From NCBI RefSeq assembly GCF_963678635.1, contig NC_087068.1:43299649-43363648 (forward strand): DNA of 64,000 bases. The letters run 5' to 3'. The DNA comes from Symsagittifera roscoffensis (lineage: Eukaryota; Xenacoelomorpha; Acoela; Convolutidae). A program made the translations under genes and the position numbers. Below the pieces are notes generated by a model, which saw only the letters and a program-made list of their open reading frames with translations, made no database searches and was not told the DNA's origin. Of this stretch, positions 13,701-25,700 are shown piece by piece (position 1 is the first letter of the stretch; each line of letters opens with the position of its first letter).

Positions 13701-16700
13701 TCAAAAAATGGTGTAATTATTGCCGACGATACGGACATAGTATTTCCGAATGTAGACAAAAACAGCAAGATAATCAAAATAAACCTCAAAAATATAAAGA
13801 ACCAAATAAATCATTCTATCAATACATGAAAAAAGATCAAAATCTACCGAACAAAACAGTCCACAGCAACAACAGTTCAGGAAAACCACTCCCGAACAAT
13901 ACAAATTATACAAGAAATCAATCACCATATAACTCAAGTTATAGAGGAAGATCACCAGAACGAAGAAACACGTATAATTCATCACAAAATCACTACAATA
14001 GACCAAATAGTCGAAATAACTACTCCAGATCAAATTCAAACACACAACGATTTGTTTCTAGATCTAATTCCCAATCAAGAAATAACTACTATCCAAACAA
14101 CCAATCACGAAATTCATCATACAATAGGAATAGAAACTACTCCTATAATCGAAATAGAAGTTATTCAAACAACCGAAACCAGAATTACCCGAACAATCGA
14201 TCAAGGAATAACTCATATAATAGATCGAACTATAACAGACCAAACAATAATTACCAAAACAGATCGCGAAATAATTCACAAAATCGACACCCAAGTTATA
14301 ATAATCGTTATAGAAATTATTCCCAATCACCACACCGGAATAATAATAACTATAATAATTCTAATAATCGCCACAGAAGTAGTACACCTAAACATCAAAG
14401 ACAAATCAATCAAGTACAATCTAATCCAGAAACAACATCAGACCCTCCAGGTATTGATGACACAGTAACTGAAACGTTACAACTCAATCAAATAAACTGT
14501 ACATCATCAGATTCAGAAAGTGATACTGAAAACACTCTTTCTATCAATATGATAAAAGTCGAAAATGACTATGAATCTGTCATATATGAACAACCCTTTT
14601 CATCACACATATATGAAAATCAATCAGAATTTCTTCAAAATTATTACACTACACCCATAAATTCCACACCAACGACGCAAGAAACAAACGAGATTAACAC
14701 TACAGATCAAACCAATAAAAATACCAAAACAAAATGCTTGAATACAAACCACATTTATCAAAATATACAAAAAGAACAACCCAAAGAAAAAATTTGGACA
14801 ATACCATTTCTCTTAGAAAGCCCAAGAAATAAAGAATTTCAACCACCAGACCTTGAAATAGATTTTTTAATTGATTCAGGAGCAGAATCAAACATAATAA
14901 ACATCCCCACATGGAATGAAATAAAAACTTTACACCCAAAGTTAATACCTCTTGAAACCTCCAATAAGTTAGCAACAGCACAAGGATCAACATTGATAAA
15001 CTACGGAAAAATCCAATTATTTCTCCTCCCCACCAGAACAATGGAACAAAGCAAAATTTTAAATAAGCCATTTAAACAAATATTCCATATCACTGACATT
15101 AAATATAATATCATTGGAATACCATTTATTTCGAAGTATATACCAACAATTAACATACTACATAGTAAAATATTAATCAAAGATAAATATACAAAAACAA
15201 AAGAAACATCCTTAACATTTTTTCAAAGATTAAATAAACAACCACCATTCTTTTCAAAATTCTACCCGATATTTAACAAACAAAGAAAACACCTAAAACC
15301 ACTATCAGGAAATATCTATAATTTTTCAATCAAACAAGTTCACCAATATGATAAAGAACAAAACAAACAAAAATTTTATATGTCAGAATTTGAATTCAAA
15401 CCTATTCATAAATTTTTCAAAATCACAATCTCATCCATAAAATATTTGAAAAATTCGAATTCCGATATCATTTCTTTACATGTCTATAACAACACACCTT
15501 ACCAAGTAACATTACCTTTAGGACTTTTAGGATACTGCGAAACCAACGCTACAATATCACCAATACACGAAAAAGCCTATCGCGTAAATAATATACTCCA
15601 ATTACTAGATATTTGCCAATCTACAATTCTTAATGAAGAATTATCTATAAATAATATAATAAGTAACGAAAACAGAAATACGGATTATTTCACAAAAACT
15701 CCATATTTCAAACCTACATTCAACATAAGTAACTACACAGAGGACCAACAGAAATTTTTAACAATGTTTAATTTCCAACATTCACAAATAACACAAGACG
15801 AATTCGAAAAATTAGCCAAACAGCTAATTAAATATTCATCAGTCTATGCAACATCAAAATTCGATGTTGGCAAAATCAGTTCATCACTACATCTCCCGTT
15901 AAAACCAGACGCAGTTTTCAAAAAACAGAGAGCAAGTAAAGTACCAATTCACTTACATGATAAAGTGAACAGATTACTCGATATTTTAGAACAATACAAC
16001 ATTATATCACCAGTAAACAAAGAAGAACAACCAAAAGGCAACACATTCATCAACCCTGTTATCATTCTAGCTAAAGGAGAATCATTAAAAATCGTTCTCG
16101 ACGCTAGATACCTCAATTCACTCATAGATGAATCAAAATGTAATTGGCCCATTGAACCAATACAAGTTATTTTAACAAAAATAAACGGCAAATACATTAC
16201 AACCGCCGATATGAATAGTGCATACAATCAAATGCCACTAGATGAACAATCACGACGTTTAACACATATTGTTATAGGAAACCAACAATATGAATTCAAC
16301 CGCTTATTCTATGGAATATCCATAGGACCAGCAGCATTTTCAGCTTTTATGAGCAAAATTTTTAGACCACTAATACTCAAGAAAAACGCAATCACCTATT
16401 TAGACGATGTTTTTATGCAATCACAAACAAAAGACGAGATGTTCAATGTTTTAGAAAAATATCACCAAATACTTCAGAACGAAAATCTGAAGGCCGCCCC
16501 CGATAAATCACACTTCTTTTTGACAAGAGTTAAATTCTTAGGACATAATATAGAAAGAAAAACAATCACTCCATTGAAATCACGCATTGACGCTATTCAA
16601 AAACTTCAACCACCAACAAATAAAAAGAAAATCCAAGAATTTCTTGGAATGTTAAACTTTTTAAGTAAATATGTTTATAAAATGCAATTATATCTACGAC

Positions 16701-19700
16701 CATTTTATAACATCCTTAGACAACAAAATAATTTTGAATGGAACACAGAACATCAAACACGATTTGAAGAAATAAAGAAACTTTTAACTGAACAAATTTC
16801 AAACACAATTCCAGATTCAAATCAACCATTTTATGCAATGTGCGATGCTTCGAACTTTGGCATCCGTGCAGCACTATTACAATCACATAATGGTACAAAT
16901 AAAATGAACCTCATATCAGCAAATTCTCGATTATTCACTCAAGCAGAGCTACGACTCTCAACTCTAATGCGAGAATGTACAGCCATAATATATACACTGA
17001 CAGAATATGAATTTCTGACACTTGGATCAAAACATCCAACAGTTCTATTCACAGACCATAAACCAATCATCTTTCTCTTTACACAAAAATCTAACCCAAA
17101 CCACCGAGTTTATAGATTTCAACTAATTCTAATGAAATTTCCAAACTTACATATAGTTTGGACTGCAGGAAAAAATCTTGCATTACCAGACACCTTAAGT
17201 CGAAATACACCACCTGAATTACTTACACGAAAAACAACAGTTGAAATACCCAAAAAACATAAAATTCTACCTTGCAGAAAACGAAACATCACCCCGATTG
17301 GAATGCAAATATGCAGTAAAAACTGATATTGAACAATCACAAATAAATAGTTTACAACATTTCCCACTTTATTTAGATTGTCAAAATAATCATTATGAAG
17401 TTGATTTACTTGGAACATCAACTTTCAAACCAATCCCATATTCTCAATGGATAAAAAATAACACCCAACAAAAACGAACAAAACAACACCCGCCTAAAAA
17501 AGACCATTTTCCACTAATTGAAAAAGAAGATTTAACTGATAAAATAAATTTATCAGGACCACAAACAAATGATTCAAAATACACAATAAATCAAGTTTTT
17601 GACCTTCACGACCCACTTGACACAATACCCTTATCTAAATTAGAAATCGAAAACATTTTTCTCCCCCCAACAGAAACAATTGCAATTTCAACACTGAAAC
17701 AATATCAAAACCTTGACCCAGTAATTCGACAACTGAAATCATGGCACAAATATAAAACTAAACCTATCAAAGCAGATTCAACCATTCTAGGAAACAAAAC
17801 ACTCCTCCGATACTTTCGCAAATTTAACAACACAACAATTAACGAAAATACAGACCTTTTAGAGTATAACCTGAATGAATCTACAGTTCCATGTCTCCCT
17901 ATAAGTATGATTCTTATAGCTTTTAATATTTCACATACACAAAATATTAAAGGACACTCTGGATCAGAAAAAACATATTCAAATTTTATACAAAATTTTT
18001 ACTTCCCAAATGCACCAATTTGGATAAAAGTACTATGCAATGATTGTATAGTATGTCAACTAAATAAACCTTACCCAAATCAAAAACAAATAGCACAAAA
18101 ACAAGATTTTAAAGGACAAAGTTTGTACTTTAACCATCGTATCTCATTTGATACTAAGGGACCAATTTCACCCTCATCAGAAGGAAACTCCTACATTATG
18201 GTAATTGTTGACGCATTTACACATTATGTAGCACTTAACCCAGTACCACATTGTAACGCTTATTACGCTTACACAACACTCTATGAACACTGGATAGCAA
18301 AATTCGGACTACCAGAAATTTTAGTTACAGACAACGGTACAGAATTCATAAATAATGAAATTATCACACTATGTCATTTATATAACATTAAACACAAACC
18401 ACGTACATCTCATGCACCTTGGACAAACGGCTTAGTCGAAGGTATGAACCGTTCATTACAAGAATATCTTAGATGTATCATCAACGGAAATGATACAAAA
18501 TATACCGAATGGTCAGCAGATGTAAAATTATTTCCCTTAGCATATAATTCACAAATAACGACAACTTTAGGAATGTCACCATACGAAATGGTTTTTAACC
18601 AAAAGCCACGCAAACCAATAATGTTTACAGCAAATTCTCATAAAAACGCACAAGGTTATTGTCAACCAAATAAAGACTCAATTTGTTATAACCTACCTTT
18701 ACATACACACGATGAAGATCATTTTCATCACCCACAAATTCTTAAACTAGCCTCCGGTACACACACCGAATGGATTCTAAATAGAGATAAAAAACACAAT
18801 GAAATTTATCAAAAAATAACAAAAAAGTTATTACAAAGACAAAACATCAATGAACAAATCAATTCACGTTTTACACCAGCCTCCGATTTAAAAATTGGAA
18901 CATTTGTTTTAATACCTAATTTTAATACTCAAAAAGGAATTTCTAAAAAATTACAACCCCTTCGAAAAGGACCATACCAAATAATTGCAAAACCCACTGA
19001 TGTCACATATAAAATTACCGACTCAAACACAAAAGAAATCGTTCAACATCGAAACAACCTATTACCTTATTACCCAAAAGAATACGCACTCCGCGAATTA
19101 ACTCAATTATATTCTTTCACAGGATTAAAAATCATTCAAAATGAACCACATCTGAAAAACACAGAACAAAATGATAACCCCACCGAAAATCAAAACACAA
19201 AACCAACCGCCACCAAAAACAATACACAAAACCATAAAGAATCTCCAAAACAAAGAAAAAATAGAAAAATGACAGAACAAATAATACCCCAAGAAGAAAT
19301 AGACAAATCTGAACATAGAAAAACAACAAGACTCCGAAATCAACCACGTAAAAACTACAAAATGTTCATCCCCCAATCTAAAATATTAAAGAAAGTAGAA
19401 TTTAAAAAGTAATTTTAAGATTTCATACTTCACAATCTTGAAACCTCCGTAACATTTTTCATTTCAATTTTTCAAAATAACATGCTCACAAGTACGCAAT
19501 AATCCTAGTTCAAAATAGACCAATAGGATTCATCCAATCCGCCACTTTCTCTAACTCAAACTAAGATCAATTAGACGAATAATCTAGAACTCCAGGCACA
19601 TCTCTAACTATAACTTTACAACCTCCAGGTCAAAAATAAGCAAATCACTCCAACTTGACAACTAAAATAAATATCACCATAATACCGTACCCCTCCCTTC

Positions 19701-22700
19701 TCTAATAACCCAAAGATCAACAATATTTCCCCAACTCAGACCACGAATACCCCCAAAACAAATTTGATAACTTAGCCTAAAGTAACAAAATGAAGATTTT
19801 AATTAGCCTAAAGTATAAAAATCTCACCATACCCCGGATCATTTGACAAACAAAAATAAAGAAAAAGACGACCTCCCAGTCACCATGAAAATTGCCCCCA
19901 ACAATTTTTTACAAAACTCAACCCACTTGTCAAAAAACTAATAAATAATTCGACCACACTAGAAAATCGCCTCAAACAGCAAAAAATATTCGACCAAGAG
20001 ATCATTTCTTAAATGCTCTTCTCTCAAACAGTTGCTCAAATACTTATAAATTTTAAACATTTTTTTTCAATACTTGAAGCCTTTATAATATTTCTTTTTG
20101 ATATACTTGAATCTTTTCTAATAATCCTAATCATTTTTTGTAACATTTTTTTAATTTTCTACACTATTCTCGAACTATTCCTCCAACTTTCCAAAACCCT
20201 TGAATATATCCACAGGTACGATTTTAACAACTTGTCTAAATGATACGAACAATTTTCAGTAGAACCGATATTTTTTTATTGTTTGTAATTTTCATAACAT
20301 TTTTTTCATTCCTCATTTTGACCATCTGTAAATGTATAAAGAAAGCAATCCTCACATTTGCCCTAGCAACAGTCCTTCTAATTCTTTTTTTGGAAGAATA
20401 TTATAATAAACACAAAATTTCTCACTAAAGTAATAATTCAAAAAACCATCAAAAATTGCTACCCAACAGTCACAGAATCAGTCTTCACCGACATCATCCC
20501 AAGATAACCAAACACCACCTTCAACTACTCAAAATCCTCAAACGTCTACACGAATTTCTTTTCAAGACAATCCATACACTTTTGAAGAACGACATACTCG
20601 TTTATCAGAACCACTAGAACCAGTTCAACGACAAGCACCTTTAAGCGAACCAACATATAACCTATACCCAACACTACCACAAGAACTAAGTAGAATAAGA
20701 AATTCTAGTCAAAACCAAAATACAGTCGAAATAAATAGACAAATTATACATCCTCGACGAAACAGAAATTTTCAAACTCCCCGAGTTCATTTTGATATAC
20801 CTCAATCCCCATCACAAAACACTCCAGAAAACCCCATTGGTATATTACCAGAAACCCCTACGCTTCTTTCACAACGTAGCACCTCAAGCCTACCATCAGA
20901 TTACTTAGGTTCAACACCAACATCTGAGCAAATACGTGAAAATCCCTTTAACCCCCCAAACCAGGCATCGCGACTACCATATTGGACTACACATTCATTT
21001 ACACAAGGTGAACCAAATTTAGTCAATGACCCCATAGATATTTCTACGGATACAACAACATCCTCATCACTACCAGAAACATTATCACTACCATCAACAC
21101 CATCAATAAGCCAGTTTTCACCACCACCCTTTAACTTAAACTTTCCAAATAATCTCGACGCCAGATATCGAGAACAATCATCAATAAATATTCCTTTAAG
21201 ACTAGATTGGAATACATTCACAGCACCTCCACCACTATTTGGACAACATCAAGAAAGTAACCGCCTTCATAACTGGGCACTTAATAGATTACAATATCGC
21301 CAAGATATTCACAACGATATCCGTGATCACAATATTCAAATACTCCAACAAAACAGTTTACAATTAAAGTTTGAAATCACAGTTAAGTTAAATAATATTA
21401 CCCAACATCCCTACCCATTAAATCCACCTAACATAACAGCTCAATCACTACCACCACCGTTTATAACTACTGAAGTAATATACAAATACGACAGATATAC
21501 CAAAAACACAATTGGCTACATTACATTTTATAATCCATACTCAGGATTATCATACACATGTATATTCTAAAATTATTAATTTTTCTCCAACTCCCTTTTC
21601 TAGTAATCTCAAATCAAAACATAAACCCTTCTCCTCGTACAGGACCACAAGATTTACTAGTAACACATTACGATTGTGAAGAAAATGAACAAAAAACACT
21701 ACATAAATATGCAATAAATCAAGTATCACAATGTGAAACAGAACCACAAGCTATAGAAACCACAGATGTAATAGCAACACTCTATTCAAAAGCCCGAGCA
21801 ACAACAGTTACAGGTTATAAATTCACAGCAACATTTTCCGAAAAGAAAGTACATTGTTCACAAGTCTCGAATGGAAACAAAAACCGACTTGACCATGAAT
21901 CATTCTATCAAAGTAATATAGAACGTCTTTTACATCTCAATCCCGACGATTGTAAAAATGAATTACTAAGACTAAACATCACACAAAATAAAAACTCCCA
22001 AAGAAAATTAGTTAATTTTCAAGTTTTTTCAGACTCTGTACATCAATCACAACTTGAAAGACACCAAGGACATATAAAACTAGACGAAAAATACCCGTAT
22101 AACGGCGCACACGGACGATTAACCTATGACCTACACGATAAACATTGGATACCACACATTGGTATAAATGACCCATCAAACTGCAAAGCAGACACAAAAA
22201 ATAAAGGATACCAAGAAATAATGTTTTTCGATTGGAAAATACAACTCGAAAAAATACAACTAACACGAGATTTATCAGATAATACAATGATCTATCAAGG
22301 AATCCGATTACCTTGTAAAAATGATCAAGGTTATTGCGACCCTACAACGAGAACACAAGCAACAATTGTTTGGTTCCCCGAAGATACATGTACAACATTT
22401 CAAGTAGCAAAAATACACGCTCGTATGATAAAATTTCACGAAAAACATTTTATACAATCAATTCCATATGAACAAGTCCATCCATCACGAAAACTAAGTT
22501 CTAATTTTAGAAACATAGACAATATAGAAAACAAATTGACACGTTTTCAAATATATCAAGAAACAGAACTTGCATGTAAATACAGGAATCCACTTCACAG
22601 AACACAATACTCTGAAATATTAGTTGAATACGAAAAAGGATTCGACATGACCACTGGAAAAATTAAAATCGACCCATATGCCACAGGTCATCCTTTAAAC

Positions 22701-25700
22701 GAAGGAACATCCTATATACCAGTTAATTTTCAAAAAAGCAACGGACAACCTGGTGGACATCTAAAACCTCAGGACACCAGAAGCACACGCTTACAAGAAT
22801 TATCACTAATGAACACTACATATTTCGGTAATATCCACTATGATATTCATTTAGATATGAAACTAGATTATACAATTAGCCGAATTTTTCAAGAAATGTC
22901 ACTCTCCGAATTAGAAACACTACACCACCTATGCGAATTAGAACGAACACAAATATTACAATCACTTGCACTAGCAGTATTAAAAATACCCTATGCAGGA
23001 TACTTATTATCTGGAAATAGATCAAATTTTTTAGACTATGAAGGAAACATCTTATGGTTTTATACTTGTACTAAAAAAGTATCACCACTATACGTTTTTG
23101 AAGATAAACGATGTTATAAAAGAATCCCTATCTTTTATAAGAATAAAGTACATTTCGTGGATACACTTTCACGAAGAACCTATTTCTGGGATACCGCAGT
23201 CCCATGTGGATCAGAAAACAGCCACAATGTAGTACAACTAAACCCTGATGAAAATAAATATTATCTTCTCACACCATATCCCACATTAATGCAATCACTC
23301 AAAAAATTTTCACCAGAAAGCATTCGCGCTATTGCTCGAAACCCAAATATAGACTTACAATCAATAGGAATCTATTCAAAATCAGATATTCAACATCACA
23401 TTAGAACACAACAATTCCAAGAATTATTAACACAAATGGACACTATACAAAGACAATCAATAGACCAAAATTTACGCAAACTTGCAGAAACCGCAGGATT
23501 TGCCGATATCTACACGCAAGACTATAGCGGATATTTTAAGGACATTAAAGATTACATATATCTAAACGGTGAAAAATACCGTCCCCAAGATATATCACCA
23601 ATTAACATTTTTAGCTTTGTTACACTCAAAAATGAGATCCTCGATTTTCTAGGATGGCCCTACTACATCTTAGAAAAATTGACTATTTTATACGCAATGT
23701 TTAACTTCATTGGATTTCTTTTCTCACTTTTAAAAGGAATCTACAACACATGTGCTATACACACACAAGTAAACAGACAAGCAAGTGTAGCACGCATACT
23801 ATTTGCAGGATTTTTTGGAATCTTTTCTACATCTATAAACAAAATTCTTTTAGACGCACAAATAAAAGAATATAACACAAAAATAACAACACGACAAAAT
23901 ACATACGACGAAGAACATAACAATGTAGACATAACGCCAACGGCACCACAATTACCAGCCCTACCAAATAACCATCCACTATCCCTAGTCCCACGAAATT
24001 TTCGAAACTTAGCCATCACACATAATCCAAATTTTCGACTCACCACATCACAAAGTCCCATTCAACATATAATGACACACCAGTCACAAGATGATAATAC
24101 TTATGAACAAATTATTGAACAACCCCATACCACCGCTTTTCAGTCTCAAAATAATCATTTTTTTAGCCCACGATGAGCCGCCAACTTGGATCACTACACC
24201 GATCAAATTCCCACCCAACCAATCTTACCTCTCCAATCCCAATAATACCACTTTTTGCTTTTCCGCCACCCGATTTTCCATCTAGTAATGTAACATCAGG
24301 CATGAATTCCGACACTAATTCACACATCTCAGTTTTATATTCCATCTCACAACTCAATAACCCGAATATTGAAACCCCCGATGAATTCGCCGACTCAGAA
24401 CCATCCCCATCCAATAATTTTCATAACTCTTCTAATTTTTCTCAACCCCCTTTTCAACCCATATTATCCAATAACCCTGACCCAATTACTCCCACACCCT
24501 CTTATGCTTCCCAAGTTACCCCAACCTATTCCTCATACCATTCTGACCAATCATCTCATTCTCCAGACACCCCCCGAATCTCCCCAGAGCTAGATAATTT
24601 TATTACCCTTCAACAACAACCCTACCACCTTAATACCCCAACCATAAACCAAATCTCCTCCACAATAAATTCATCCAACCCCCCTACCCCTACACCCTCT
24701 TCAAATTATACTGAATCATTAGCACCATCATCCACATCCACTGAATCTTCACTCAACACTAATAGAGCTTACCGCACTTTTAAAAGAAAGTTCCCCAACC
24801 ATCCTTTCCCAGCAAAACCAGGAACAGCCCGTGAATACATCAACCACCCCAAGCATACTAACACAAAAGAATTTTTAGCCATCACCTTACCCTCATTCCC
24901 ACAATACACCTTAAACACCCCCCACGACACTAACGAAACACGCAACTTTGTAGATGAATACGTTTTAATGCCTACTCTCTCTTGGACCTCATATTATCAT
25001 TTCACGAACCCTCTTTGCTTACCTTTATCTAACACTCACATCGATATAGAGCGAAATACGGACATGCTATATCGACTCACTACACCACTAACACCTAGAC
25101 AATTTACTTACGTTGGATATAAAAAATCACTAAAAACACACACTGCACCTAGAGCTAACGAATATACACTCGAATACTATGATCACAACATCATCAGAGC
25201 TAACCAAGATCAATTCTTAGACGACGATCGCTTCGCTAATCCACAGATTACCGAGAAATTTTTCATCAAGACACCATATACATTCACACTAAACATCTTC
25301 GACCGAAAGTTTGATCACATTATTTCAGAAGCACTAACAGACACACAAGCATACGAAAGTTTTAAAGAACGCTTCCAAATATTTTCACTAACCTTTCATT
25401 TCCTTGCACCACACGAAAGAGATTTACACTGCTCACACGATATTATGTTGCGCACTAAACAAACCCACACATATAGTTATTATCGCTTCATCCAAAATCA
25501 CTTTGACCTACACACACCCTCTAGACAACCACACCATCGTTTTCAATTCATTAATTCCAAATACACTTCACCATTTTTCCTAAATTTCACATATTGTATT
25601 AAAGACACTAACCTCCATGGTATTCTTCGTAATTATGACCCCATAACCCAAATGTACATCTTCTGTCCCATCACCAAGACCTTCAACGCCGAAGAATCCC

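Noticed and set aside
12381-14468. Long frames in other phases inside gag
   Set aside because: Produced by the repetitive AAT/CAA/AGA-rich gag tract; they lack coding character and overlap the verified polyprotein.
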